Part shown: positions 10,479 to 22,424 of the stretch, in pieces
Layout of the letters: every line of letters starts with the position of its first letter
Position numbering within the stretch: position 1 is the first letter of the stretch
Assembly (NCBI RefSeq): GCF_030272615.1
Contig: NC_081405.1
Coordinates: 310,513,235-310,573,234 of the forward strand
Direction of reading: 5' to 3'
From: Cryptomeria japonica
Lineage: Eukaryota; Streptophyta; Pinopsida; Cupressales; Cupressaceae
Length of the DNA: 60,000 nt
Made by a program: the position numbers and the translations under genes
The notes under the pieces: model-generated
The model's database searches: none
Seen by the model: only the letters and a program-made list of their open reading frames with translations
Told to the model about the DNA's origin: nothing

Positions 10479-11973
10479 TGTAGACACCCAAAAATGGTCA
10501 ACGCTTGCGAGGTCATACTTTAACATTTGCGCATTGCCTCATTTTAGGTTTTTGCATTGCATTAACATTTCTCCTATGTCACGCACTTGGTCTTTATCAT
10601 TTGCGAACATCGAGTCATTCTTCTATATTCTTCATTCATCTCGTCCTCAAATTTGGTCTTGTTGACAACATTATCCAGTCATGATTTTGATCGAACTTAT
10701 CTTGTTGCATCAATGTGCGTGCTAATTTGTCATCATTTTGGACATCGTCAATCCTAATTAGGGTTTTGTCCTCCCATCAATCTTACGATCAATTTGTCAT
10801 CAATCGTTGTCTTGTTCAATTTTATCATTTTGCGATTGATTTGTCATCGGTCGTGGTCATTATCTTGTCATCTTGCAACCTATTTTGTCATCGATTCTTG
10901 TCCTTTTGTCGATTTTGTCATTTTTCAACCGATTTGTCATCGATCGTTCTTTGTCTCAATTATGTCAATTTGGATCAATTTGTCATTGCTCCTCGTCAAT
11001 TGGCACATTTCTGAATCAAATTGTTTATTGCATTGGTCAGTTATCAATTCAAAATCATGACATTAATTATCCTCAATCAAGACCTAATTGTCATTTTCGC
11101 ATTTCTAATTCGTCTTCTAGGGTTTTATGATTTATTCATTTAACCTAATTTGTCATTTCTTCCTCTAGGATTAAATAATTTATTTATTTATCCTAGGTCT
11201 TCTTGTCACAATTAAATGTTCATTTAATTGGCTAATTATTCCTTTTTGTGAATTGATTAATAAATGAAAAATTATTAATTAATTCACTAATTCCTAATTT
11301 CTAATTTTCATCAATTTCCTAATTCCATATTTCCTATTTTCCTTATTTCCTAATTTTCTAAATTTCTAATTTCTTTTCCCTCCTATTTCATCTCCTAATT
11401 CTATGGGAATGAGATTTCAATTTGTCATAAATTGTCATAATTGATAATCAATCAATTTTGACATGGAATGTGTCATAATTTGTCATCAATTATCAATCAA
11501 TCAAATTGTGCATGGAAAGTGCATAATTTGTCATAATTTGTCATGTTGATTTGCAATTTCCATTTGAATTGCATCATGCCAATCTTGTCATTTATCCAAT
11601 TCTTCTATAAATTGGATAATTTTCTTCAATCAAGCCCCTTCGGAATCCCGAATCCCTAATCAAACTATCGAACTTATGCTTCTAGTACTCTTGACCAATA
11701 ACCAACATCCATCTTGCTTTCAATTGTATGTGCACTTGTAGGTGAGATCCACAAATCCAATTGAAGAGGAAAGAAGAACAATGGAGCCGCATGGAAGAAG
11801 CATCCAAATCGTCATCTGGTTTGCATGATATTTTACTTTTGAATGCTTTGTTTTTATGTCTCTATTGAGTGTGCTTAGAATTAGGTTCATTTGTAATGAG
11901 TGCTCTTATGATTGAGTTATAATGTCTAGTGTTTTGATCTATTGTTTTGATGATTCCTAATTCCGATCCCACA
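10479..11973 (+). repeat. 5' LTR of the Tat element
   Basis: It begins TGTAGACACC and ends CCCACA. The matching end of the 3' LTR is GCTACA, which restores the expected TGTAG/CTACA terminal inverted repeat, so three end bases changed here. It contains a 15-bp segment near 11900 that the 3' LTR lacks. It is very rich in TTTGTCAT words (10800-11540). Confidence 0.95.
11606..11612 (+). promoter_or_regulatory. Candidate TATA box of the 5' LTR
   Basis: TATAAAT sits inside CCAATT...AATTGG about 365 bases before the LTR end and is preserved in the 3' LTR at 25238-25244. It is the best TATA-like word in an otherwise T-rich LTR. Its function is inferred only. Confidence 0.35.
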
Positions 11974-11978
11974 TTAAG

Positions 11979-11996
11979 TGGTGAACCCGACATGAA
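11979..11996 (+). other. Primer-binding site of the Tat element
   Basis: TGGTGAACCCGACATGAA starts five bases after the 5' LTR. TGG pairs with the CCA end of a tRNA, as required for first-strand priming. It is not the initiator-Met type (TGGTATCAGAGC). I cannot assign the tRNA from memory. Confidence 0.7.
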
Positions 11997-14093
11997 CACT
12001 AACCTTCTAACCCCTTTACTGTGTTTTGGAGTGCTTCTAAGTTGATTTGCAGGTCAAAAACTCAAAAATAGGGCCATGCAGTGCATTCTGGACACTTCTG
12101 CGCTTGTGTGAAGCATTCTGCGCCTGTGTTGAGACATCTTGCACCTGTGTTGAGACATTATGCGCTTGTGTTAAACATTCTACGCTTGTGTCATGACTTC
12201 TGCACCTGTGTAAAGTCCAGATCAGAGGTGAAAAATGCAGTTTTTACTTGAAATTTTTGATGTTTTTGCATTCTGTTTTCTGTGTTTTGGATTTTGGTAC
12301 TAATTATTGGTGCAGGATCTTGGCATATACATGAAAAAGACTAAAAATAAAACTACTAACATGTGTTATGCAGATTCGATGGTCAAAGACAACAAATCAA
12401 ACCTCTAACTTGGGTTTTGTAGGTTGCCTTGGAGAAACAACCAAACTTTTGTGTTTGTGTTTTTTAATTAGGCACTTAGTGATTTATAAATAGGTGGGAA
12501 TGAACACTTGTTTGCTTTGTTTGTTAAGTATGACATTGGAGTAGGAGAGTATGCTCTCATCCTTCTTAGGGTGATCAGAAATCCAGATCTTTGATACCAT
12601 GCTTGTGTTGTTGATTGAGTGTCTCCATTAGAGGGCCTGCCTTCCCGACCACTTTGCTTTTGCAAGCAAGTGATAATCGTGAGAAGGGAACGACCCAAAG
12701 TGAATACGGCTAGAATTCCTTGGCATTCTAACTCACTATAAACAAATACTTGATGAGCGAAAGCTTTGAAGGAAGTGTTACGTGGGAATTGCAGTTACTT
12801 GGGAAGTGATGACCCTTGGACTCTTTCTCATATCAACATCTAAGTAGGGCCTTTTGGTCTAAATCGTGCTTGCGCGACTACATTTGTTTGGTATCTTGAT
12901 GGGCTTAATGTCTCAATCATGCTTGCATGACATCAAGGAGTAATGCTTAACAAAAATCCTTACTACATACATTGTTTTTAGAGGCCAAAAACCCTTCTAG
13001 TTGCTTGAGAAGGACAAATTCGGATACTTGGAAGAGATACTAAGTTCGCCATGGGGAGATTTCCATGGGGACTGATGCTTGGCTACCCTGAGAAGTGAGT
13101 GTCATGGAGGGGAGCCCGTGGGGTCAAGCGTCTATGTATTCTCCTTGAATCCCATAATGAGTCTACCTCTCAAGTACCTAATGTCTTTGCCTACCATAAG
13201 GAATGTGGAAATGAGCATGATTGTCTTGAGTCTAAGTTGTAACATCTTGTATTCTTTGATTGTCAAAAGTTGAATGTTATTCCATTTCAAAAGCAAAACA
13301 AATTGATACAACATAAGATTAAACACAAGAGACATTCATCCAACAAAAGTTCAACAAGGTTCGAAACACACCTTCAAGCATGGTTATCCAACATTGTTCA
13401 AAAACTTGTCCCAACTCTTATGTCACTTACATTTAGGTTCATCCTAGGTTGCATTTTTCAAAGTCATTGTCAAGTATCAAGGTTAGGTTTCACCTAAGTC
13501 ATACTTCTTTTGCATATCAATAAAAGTCATCCATATGCATATGTCCTCTTGCATAAGAGTAATATCATTTCATAATTAAACCTTAGGTTTCATCTTAGGA
13601 TGACATTGTCATACATTTGCATTTGCATATCCCAAGTCTCTTCATTAAGCCTAAGTCATTGTCATATCATATTAAGATCATTTGCATATTAATTGTCCTT
13701 TTGCATATAGTGTCAAACCTAGGTCTTGTCATACTTGAGTAATCCAAATCTTTGATAAACCCTAAGTCATTGTTAGGAAGTCTAGACCTTATCAAAGTCC
13801 TTTGTCCTTTTGTCATCAATATCATTTCGTCAAACCTAGCTTAGTATCCAAGCATATAGGGGAGACATTGTCATCTTGTCCTTTGTCAATTAAGTCCTTT
13901 TGTCCTTTGAAGTCTAGACATCATTCCAATTTCCTAAGGGTCTCTTTTAGATTTGCATTCATAAGTTTGTCAAAATCTTCAAAAACAACCAAAAACATAG
14001 ATTGCGTTTTCATATATTTAGTTTGCATTTAGTTACATATCATATATTGTCTTTGAAAAAATTCCAAAAGAAAATTGCATTTGCATAAGTGAC
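11997..14093 (+). other. Long untranslated leader of the Tat element
   Basis: About 2.1 kb lies between the primer-binding site and gag. No convincing coding region was seen on the + strand. It holds a short tandem repeat (12096-12215) and, in its last 600 bases, many GTCATT/TTGCAT words. Long leaders are usual in large Tat elements. Confidence 0.6.
12096..12215 (+). repeat. Six-copy 20-21 bp tandem repeat in the Tat leader
   Basis: The unit resembles TTCTGCGCCTGTGTTGAGAC and recurs with point changes (GCGCTTGTGT, GCGCCTGTGT, GCACCTGTGT, GCGCTTGTGT, ACGCTTGTGT, GCACCTGTGT). Confidence 0.8.
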
Positions 14094-15278
14094 ATGCCTG
14101 TTGAGACAAGATCAAGATCTAAGAAGATGAGTGAACCAATGTATCAATCCATGGATAACATAGTAAATTCGCAGTTTCAAACTAGTCAAACAGTGCAAGT
14201 TGAAGGTTTATCAAACACATCTCTACCACCATATGGAACGGTTCAACTTGGACCACCTCCATTATATGAACTAGTATTTGTACCCATGAAACCAGGACAT
14301 GGGATTGTTCCACCAACTCCAAGAGGAAGTGCACCTTTTAATTGGGATCAACCAAATTTGCAACATGACATTCGAACTCAAACATTGTATGAAGACCAAA
14401 CTCTTTCACAAGGATTTGGTTCAGACCAAGGCATTCAACAAGAAACGAATCCAAATGTCCAACCAGATTCTTCATCTGATTCTGATGCTTCTGATGATGT
14501 CGACATGTTCCTTCAAGATCCAAAGGTAATAAAAAAGATGGATAAGTTCCTGAACAAAGTCTTTAAAATGTGTCCACAAAAGTATCTTCACATGATGAGT
14601 AATGTGGCTTCCTTAAATGAACCAATTAATGTGCAAACACAACAAGGCAGTGAGATGTTAAGTTTCTCTTCGCATCCAAATGAAGAAAATGTGCAACAAG
14701 AACTTCAACCTACCTTGATGAGTAAACGTGCTTCAAAGGCATTGACAGTGACTATTCCTCAAAAGTCACCATTTGAGACGATAAATAATCCATTATTCAA
14801 TACAACGCCTGTAATACAAGATCAAATGAAGGCCATGCAAATATCGACAATGGTTCCTCAACAAGAAGTGGTTCCTCACATGCATAAAATTGGATCAACA
14901 TCTAAGATACAAGAAAGTTTCACAACTGGAATGCCTAATGTCAATAATGTCCAAAGCAATTCCACGATGCAACCAAGTTCTTATGTATCTTTGTCAAACA
15001 CTATTGCGACAGATCCTTCGATAATGGCGACACAAAGAGCTACGGGTAGTGGTTTGCACCACCAGCAATTATTGCAACAATTGAGTAATACGCAAAAGGT
15101 ACGATCAAATGTGCAAACAAACGATGTGCAACAACAACAATATCGCATTCGACAAGAAATTGCAGCGCCTTCGGTACCATTACAAGTTAACACAAACTTG
15201 CAACCATCACAATGGATTGGACAAACAACACAGCAAGTAAATGCAAGTGCTATACCCCATCCTAAGGAGAAGCAATGA
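14094..15278 (+). pseudogene. Tat gag, N-terminal Gln/Ser-rich part
   Basis: The ATG at 14094 follows a leader without longer frames and opens 394 codons starting MPVETRSRSKK. The protein is rich in Gln, Asn, Pro and Ser with an acidic SSSDSDASDDVD patch (about residues 125-137) and no known fold. It lies in the same frame as all downstream gag-pol parts and is separated from them by a TGA at 15276-15278. N-terminal low-complexity extensions before the Gag core are seen in Tat-group elements, and its role there is not established. Confidence 0.7.
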
Positions 15279-15305
15279 AAATCATCTAAACAAAGTTTTT
15301 TACAA

Positions 15306-16535
15306 ATGATGGGATATACACCACGACAACAATTGGCACCAAGTCAACAAATTCCGATTCGTCAGCACCAACAACATGTGCCACAATATGTGCCAAGGCA
15401 AACAAGTTATCCTACTTCACAACCGCAATTGGCACCTATGCAATATCAACAGCCTACTCAATTGCAATATCAACCTAGGCTCCAAGAAGCACAACAACAA
15501 GGTCAGTATCAAGGCATAGCACAACCGCAACAACAAGAGAAGTACCAAGAACTTTATATGCAGGAGACGCCAAAAACGATCATTGCAGAGTATCAACAAC
15601 CGATCGGAAACACGATATATCAACAAAGAATACCAACTGGGATTAATGATGGACCTCTACAATCTGATACAATTGCGCAACAACTTGAGAAGTTGCAACG
15701 AAAAGTTGACGCATTAGAAACTAAAGGAACAAAGAAGTTGTATACAGATCAAGATTTATGTCCTAATCCATTTGACAAGAATGTATACATGCCTCCATTC
15801 CCTAAGCATTTTGAGGCACCCAACTTTGAGAAATATAGAGGGAGTGGCAATCCAAAAGATCATATTCGAGCATTTTACGCGGCATGCACAAAAGTAAGCT
15901 ATGAGGAGACATATTTAATGTGATTATTTGCACGAAGTCTCACTGGACAAGCTATGGATTGGTATTCACATCTGCCAGGAAATATAAAGACTTGGTCAGA
16001 ACTGGCGCAAAAGTTTATATCTCATTTCGCGTTCAACATCGACAGTGATGTGACTATGTCGGATTTATGCAATACCAAACAAAAGCAAGGCAAACCATTA
16101 GTGACCTTTTTGCAACGATGGCGGAGCTTGTATAGTCGTTCTTCTCTCGATATACCTGAAGAACAACAAGTGAATCTATTTATCCAGAATCTGGTCCCAG
16201 AAATGATGTATGAGCTAAAGTTGAAAAGTCCTAGTACTATAGAAAAACTCATTAAGAAAGGAATGAATATTGAAACAGCTCTTGTAGCTAAAGGAATTAT
16301 CAAGCTCAATAAGGACAATGACAACACAAATTATTCAGGGGATAGAAACAGATTTTGGTATAAGAACAAGAATGTCACTAATGATGGTGTTGTTGATGCG
16401 AGAGCAGTGAATGCAAATCAACCCCCATTCACAATCAAGAAGTTGAGTGTTCCTAATATGTCGACTATGGAACAAAATCAAGCACCCAGGAACAATGTTA
16501 CTCAACAGCTGAAGTATCAACCGCATGCTCAATAG
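15306..16535 (+). pseudogene. Tat gag core (retrotransposon gag domain)
   Basis: A Gln-rich stretch with PQYVPRQ-like repeats (15306-15640) and a short coiled-coil-like EKLQRKVDALETK precede the conserved capsid region. That region has MPPFPKHFEAPNFEKYRGSG, DHIRAFYAAC, then AMDWYSHLPG...IKTWSELAQKFISHF, VTFLQRWRSLY and EQQVNLFIQNLVPEM (about 15790-16215). This is the standard order of plant Gypsy Gag domains that form the virus-like particle. A TGA at 15921-15923 splits the domain, and a TAG at 16533-16535 ends this part. The frame is unchanged across both. Confidence 0.85.
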
Positions 16536-16665
16536 TTGCAATATCAACGGCATGCTCAACAGTCGCAATATCAACAGCATGCTCAACAGTTGCAATATCA
16601 ACCACATGCTCAACAGCTACAATATCAACAACATGCTCAACAACAGCATGCTCAACAATACAATC
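16526..16665 (+). repeat. 24-bp tandem repeat coding for a Gln-rich octapeptide
   Basis: About five units encode HAQQLQYQ with variants (HAQQSQYQ), followed by HAQQ and Asn/Gln-rich sequence to about 16700. The unit keeps the gag-pol frame. One unit contains the TAG at 16533 at a Gln position. Confidence 0.85.
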
Positions 16666-16742
16666 AACAACAAGGCCAACAACAAAATCAACAACGCAAA
16701 CCCTTCTGATCGTGGGATGGGCCTCCTCGACAGTTTACACCA

Positions 16743-17276
16743 TTGGGAGAGCCTATCGAATCAGTAATGAAGCAATTAATACAAGCGAAATTTATCAAGC
16801 TACCAGATATTAAGGTAGAACTAGCGGTAAAACTGCATTGGTGGAATGATAATGTGTACTGTGAGTATCATCAGTCCAAAGGACATAAAACTGCTTCATG
16901 TTTTCAACTAAAACATATGATTCAAGATTTACTAGAGCAAGGAGTAATTGAGATAGATCCAACCCATCCGACCTCTAACACTGATCATACTATTTTCAAA
17001 ACTCCTTTGCTTGATCATGACAAGGGTAAAGCTTCTTCTTCCAATTCTGCTCAAATGGCCAATTATGCAAATACCAGTTATCACAATGTCATTAATTGTT
17101 TTCATGTGTCAAATGAGTATGTTTCCACCTTGAGAATAAAAGGACAAGATCCTTCTTGTGCGGTCACCACTCGTCGATCCAAAATAGTCGTGAAAGGAGC
17201 TCCTGCCGCTTCTCCCAAACCAGTTCCTGCGAGTCAGTATAATCTTTTGGATCATCTAGGAAAAACACCTGCATAA
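16743..17276 (+). pseudogene. Tat gag C-terminal part with zinc knuckle
   Basis: After GEPIESVMKQLIQAKFIKLPD comes CEYHQSKGHKTASCFQLKHMI (about 16860-16922), a Cys-X2-His...His-X4-Cys zinc knuckle of the Tat/Athila form, followed by IQDLLEQGVIEID. These residues bind the genomic RNA in related elements. In-frame stops flank this part (TGA 16707-16709, TAA 17274-17276). It lies in frame with the protease part downstream. Confidence 0.8.
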
Positions 17277-17291
17277 ATATCCATTCTAGAG

Positions 17292-19076
17292 TTGTTGAAA
17301 ATGTCTCCCATGCATCGTGCAGTCCTAGATAAAGCTTTGACTGAGTCCACTGTCCCGACAGATATTGATGTTGACCAATTTCAAGCGCGGATTGGACATT
17401 TAGCCATTTCCCAAAGTGTTGCATTTTCCGATAGTGATATCTCACCTGACAAGCTTCCCCATAATGACCCTTTGCACCTAGAAGTCTTTGTCCACAATTA
17501 CAAAATCCGGCGAGTCTTGATAGATGGCGGAGCGGGTCTTAATATCTGCACCTTAAGAGTGGTCATTGGCCTTGGATATTCAGAAAATGACATTGATGCT
17601 TCTAAAAGGATAACGATCAAAGCTTATGATGATGCTGAATGCCCATCCAAAGGGATAATTGTATTTCCCATCAGAGTTGGTCCAGTGATGGAAAACACTT
17701 TCCTACAAGTCCTAGACCTTGACCTCCCTTATAATATGATCCTTGGCCATCCATGGATCCATGCCATGAAAGTAGTTCCATCCACTTATCATGAATGTCT
17801 AAAATATCCTTACAATGGAACTGAGATAACAATTCCGGGAGATCCTAATCCGTTCCAGTTCTATGCTACCTTAAAGGATACTCCTCAGCGGCAAGTACCA
17901 ATCAATAGAGAGGCTAAATCAGACAGTTATGTGGATCCCAATGCATTGTTAGATGCTGTCAAAGGAAAACTGAAAATACAAGACCAAGGGTGTGGAGAAT
18001 ATTCAATGGACCAAACATTCCTCATTGGGAATTTGTCGATGTCCCCAAAATCATATGGAAAACCGCATCTATTGCAAAAGGAACCCAAGGTCATTATTCA
18101 ATATCAGCCTCCCACTACATTTGCAAGATGGGGAGAACTTGACAAAGAAACTATAGATGATGGTGTCATAGATTGGCTCTATAAAGATCCAACTGAAACT
18201 CCACCTGTCAAGTTACCAGTGGAATTATATGGCAAAGGATTTACTATGCTGCAGAAGAAAGGATATGATGGCTGCAGTGGCTTAGGCTTGAACAACAATG
18301 GAAGGCTAGAACCCATCATACCTGAGAGGCGACCCCCAACTTTAGGGTTAGGTTTTGTACCATTACGAATTGGATCCACATCTACCAAAAGGTCCACGTG
18401 TCGAAAAGGGCGTGATTCTGACGATGAAATAACACCTGAGGATACCCGACCCGAGACTGATTCTAATGAATGGGAGTGGAGTTCTTTTTCTTCCAGCTCC
18501 TATGCCCTTGACAATATCTTCATTGACCCTGATAACTTGCCTATGGAGGATAAACATGAAATAACTCCTCTTCCTAAAACTTGTTCTCATGCTTGGATCG
18601 AGTCATTTTGGGATCCCAGCTCCGAATCCGACACAAGCAGTTCGGATAGTGACACCACAGACATTCACATTTTTACCATATCAGCCCTCTCTATCCTTAC
18701 AATCGATGATGACATGCCCCTCATATATCCCCAACTTATCCAATATGACCAACAAGAACCGCTCACGTTGGACTATTTTCAGAATGATGAAGCAATTGTA
18801 GAGTTCCTGGGACTACGGGAAGGCATACCACAGGGTGATCATAAGGCAGGATTTTCTATTGACCTGGATTCAACGACATATTTTGGGGAGTCAACTCCCT
18901 CTTCCAGTCATGAAAAAGAAAAAGAAAAAGAAAAAAATCAAAAGAATAGATCTTTGAATGAAAACCGTAAGGCGCTCTCTGATCATACAAAAGTAAAAAT
19001 AAAAGACGTACCTGCGGGTGAAAACCTTTCTGAGGCGCCCAAAGGTGGAAGAGTGGATGTACCCCTATCACTTTAG
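17292..19076 (+). pseudogene. Tat protease with a G-patch domain
   Basis: The aspartic protease region holds VLIDGGAGLNIC (about 17517-17552), where DGG replaces the usual DTG as in other Tat/Athila proteases, and ILGHPWIHAMKVVPSTYHECLKYP (about 17740-17810). At about 18228-18316 a G-patch-like segment follows, with GKGFTMLQKKGYDGCSGLGL and GRLEPI (glycines, Leu and the GLG core in the expected places). Then come PPTLGLGFVP, an acidic Ser-rich linker and a KEKEKEKE run. G-patches bind RNA or helicases. In retroelements the best known case follows the protease of betaretroviruses. The part ends at a TAG (19074-19076), in frame with the RT. Confidence 0.85.
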
Positions 19077-19088
19077 GACAAATCCACA

Positions 19089-20378
19089 TTGCTGGTAGAG
19101 ATGACTGAGGAAATCAATTTGGGTACACCTAATAACCCTAAGGTCATTCACTTTGCTGCCTCCTTGTCAAAACAAGAGAAGATTGATTTTATTAATTTCT
19201 TTCTGGAGAAGAAGATCAGCTTTGCGTGGTCTTATGCAGATATGCCTGGCCTCGATCCAGAGTTAGTCCTTCATCATTTGCCACTGAAAGCAGGTGCTAA
19301 ACCCGTCAAACAAAAACTTAGAAAAATGCATCCTCAAGTGGCTCTTTTAGTCAAAGTGGAATTAAAAAAATTGCTCGATGTGGGCTTCATCAGACCTATT
19401 GATTATGTAGACTGGATTTCAAATCTAGTACTAGTTAGCAAAGTAACTGGGGGCATCCGCATCCGCATCTGCACAGATTTTAGGGACCTGAATAAAGCAT
19501 GCCCTAAGGATGATTTTCCATTGCCAAACATAGACATCATAGTGGACATGACAGCTGGTTATGAGATGCTTTCACTAATGGATGGTTTCTCCGGCTACAG
19601 TCAAATCCATATTGCACCTGAAGATCAGCATAAGACAACATTCACCTGTGCTTGGGGCACCTATTGTTGGAATGTGATGCCCTTCGGTCTCAAAAATGCC
19701 GGTGCAACATATCAAAGAGCAATGGCGACAATCTTCCATGATTTCATGCATACTTTGATGGAGGATTATGTGGATGACTTGTTATGCAAATCTGTTACCA
19801 GAGATAGTCATCTAGCCATCTTGGGCCCAATCTTTGACAGAATGGAGACCTACAAACTCAGGCTCAATCCAAAAAAGTGTGTCTTTGGTGTTACAATTGG
19901 CAAATTACTCGGATACATTGTTTCCCACCGAGGCATTGAGGTCGACTCCGCCAAGGTCAAAGCAATAATGGATATGCCTCCACCTTCAAACCTCCGGCAA
20001 TTAAGAAGTCTGCAAGGAAAGCTCCAATCAATTCGCCGCTTCATAGCTCAGTTGGCCGACAAATGTCATCCATTCCAACATCTATTGCATAAAGGTGTCA
20101 CTTTCAAATGGACAGAGCAATGCCAATCAACCTTTCAAGCTCTCAAAGACTATTTGCTGTCACCGCCTATTCTAATGCCTCCTATCGATGGCAAGTCCTT
20201 TTTATTGTATATCTCTGCAAATGAAACGGCATTAGGCGTTCTCTTGGCTCAACAAGATGAGAACGACAAAGAGCGAGCTATTTACTATATCAGCTGGACA
20301 CTGGTAGGCTATGAGCTAAATTATTCAACTATTGAGAGGGCATGCTTAGCAGTGGTATTTGCAACACAAAAGCTCTGA
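19089..20378 (+). pseudogene. Tat reverse transcriptase and first RNase H
   Basis: The region opens with WSYADMPGLDPELVLHHLPL. The RT motifs follow: RICTDFRDLNKACPKDDFPLP (about 19465), LMDGFSGYSQIHIAPED, MPFGLKNAGATYQRAM and the catalytic YVDDLLCKS (about 19768). A connection domain and the Gypsy RNase H follow, with FLLYISANETALGVLLAQ and IYYISWTLVGYELNYSTIERACLAVVFA (20196-20370). A TGA at 20376-20378 interrupts the frame inside the normal end of this RNase H, at a codon where Arg is usual. The first catalytic RNase H residue appears as Ser in LYIS, where the family normally has Asp. The enzyme copies element RNA to DNA in the particle. Confidence 0.9.
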
Positions 20379-20384
20379 CATTAT

Positions 20385-22184
20385 ATGCTAAGCCACCAAA
20401 CATTGTTGATTGCCAAAATTGATCCTTTAAAATATTTGCTCAGCCGAGCAGCTTTGATAGGTTGCCTAGCAAAATGGGTCATGATTCTCAGTGAATTTGA
20501 CATTGAGTATATGGAGCGAAAGGCGATAAAAGGACAAGTCATAGCAGATCAACTGGCAGATGCTCCTATTTCAGATGATCATCCCATGTTGACCGATTTC
20601 CCAGATGAATCAGTCTTTGCTCTCACACCATCTAATGAATGGAAGCTATACTTTGATGGGTCCCACACCAAGTTCGGATCCGGCGCAGGCATTTTGTTTG
20701 TCACCCCTCAAGGTGATGCTATTCCAAAGTCCTACAGAATAACTTTCCAATGTACCAATAATATTGCAGAGTACGAAGCACTGGTCACAGGCCTCCAAGT
20801 CGTAGTCCATTGGAATATCAAGCATTTGCAAGTCTATGGAGATTCTCAACTAGTCATCCGACAAGTCAATGATGACTACGAGACAAAAGATGAAAAGCTT
20901 ATTCCTTATAAGCACATGGTAGACTTCTTCAAGACAAAATTCACAGCTATCCATTTCAGTCAAGTGCCAAGAATGCAAAACAAGTTGGCAGATGTGATGG
21001 CTACGATTGCTTCCATGATAAATATGCCTCATAATATGGACAAGTGTGAATTCCTAGTCGAACAATTGCTAGTCCCCTCTTTTGACATTCTGACAGCTGA
21101 CGTGATGTGCATTCTTGTTGGTCCCAACTCCCCCTGGTACAATGACATATATCAGTATTTGAAATCCCAGACCTTACCACTTAACCTTTCCGCTAACCAA
21201 TGCCGAGCCTTTATTCGACAAACAACCAAATATGTCATCATCGCTGACACCCTTTACCACCGTTCCTTTGACCATACCCTCCTTAGGTGTTTGGATTCTG
21301 ACGAAGCACAAACGGCTTTACACAAGGTTCATGATGGTATATGTGGGGGCCATTTCAATGGTCTTAGCTTAGCCAAAAAGTTGATTCGTGCTGGGTATTA
21401 TTGGCCCACTTTGGAAAAGGATGTTCATGATTTTGTTAAAAAGTGCTACAAGTGCCAGATCCATGGAAATTATATTCATGCACCAGCTCAAGAGCTTCAT
21501 TCTATTATATCTCCATGGCCCTTTTCTCAGTGGGGATTGGATCTTATCGGCAAGATTCAGCCAACATCTGCAAATGGACACAAGTTCATTATTACAGCTA
21601 CAGAATATTTTACAAAATGGATTGAAGCCATCCCCATGACCTATATCACTGGTGTCCAAATTTCAAAATTCTTGCTAAATTATATCATATGCAGATATGG
21701 GGTTCCCCTTGCCATAGTCACAGATAATGGTCGACCCTTCAAGAATAAAGATGTTAAAGAGCTTTGTGAAAAATTTCATATTCAACACCGTTTTTCTAGC
21801 CCATACTATCCACAGGGTAACGGTCAAGCTGAAGCATCAAATAAAACCATTATCAAGATCCTGAAGAAAGTTGTCAATGACACTGGTCGAGATTGGCACG
21901 TACAGTTAAATCCAGCACTATGGGCCTATCGTACTTCTGTCCGCACACCTACTGGTGCAACACCTTATTCTTTGGTGTATGGTGCGGAAGCCATTTTACC
22001 CTTGGAAGTGGAGATTCCTTCCTTGAGGGTTTTCTTGCAACACCTAATTGATGATGAAACACACAGAGTCTCTCGGCTGCATCAGCTTGAGATGTTAGAT
22101 GAAAAACGTCAGACAACTCTGACACATTTGCAAGCATACCAAAACCGTCTCCGTCGCTCTTATAATAAGAAGGTCAAAGGGTGA
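20385..22184 (+). pseudogene. Tat archaeal-type RNase H and integrase
   Basis: The archaeal-type RNase H has LYFDGSHTKFGSGAGILF (about 20647), NIAEYEALVTGLQ, VYGDSQLVIRQVN and NKLADVMATIA (to about 21010). It retains Asp, Glu, Asp and Asp positions and is a mark of the Tat lineage. The integrase zinc domain reads HDGICGGHFNGLSLAKK..CYKCQIHG (21330-21465). The core carries the DDE triad: LDLIGKI (about 21537), IVTDNGRPF (about 21715) and QAEASNK (about 21824), then LWAYRTSVRTPTGATPYSLVYG. A TGA at 22182-22184 ends the open part just before the C-terminal integrase tail. Integrase joins the element DNA to the host chromosome. Confidence 0.9.
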
Positions 22185-22393
22185 CACTTCGAAGTGGGAG
22201 ACCTAGTTTTAAAGGCAAATTCCAAGAATGCACAGTCTACTGACATCATCAAGGGCAAGTTTGAACATAATTGGGTTGGGCCTTCATAGTAACTGCAGCC
22301 TATGGCTCGGGGGCATATCAGCTTGCGACTCCAGAAGGTGAACCTCTGTCTGATCCTATTAATAGCATGCATCTTCGCAAGTACTGGGCATAG
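22185..22393 (+). pseudogene. Tat integrase C-terminal tail with frameshift
   Basis: HFEVGDLVLK follows the 22182 TGA in frame and is typical of the end of Gypsy integrases. At about 22280 one base is missing, so the frame hits stops at 22287, while the next frame reads on with AYQLATPEGEP and HLRKYWA to a TAG at 22391-22393, the likely true end of pol. Confidence 0.75.
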
Positions 22394-22424
22394 TTTTCTG
22401 TCAGATATTTCTTCAAATATGATC

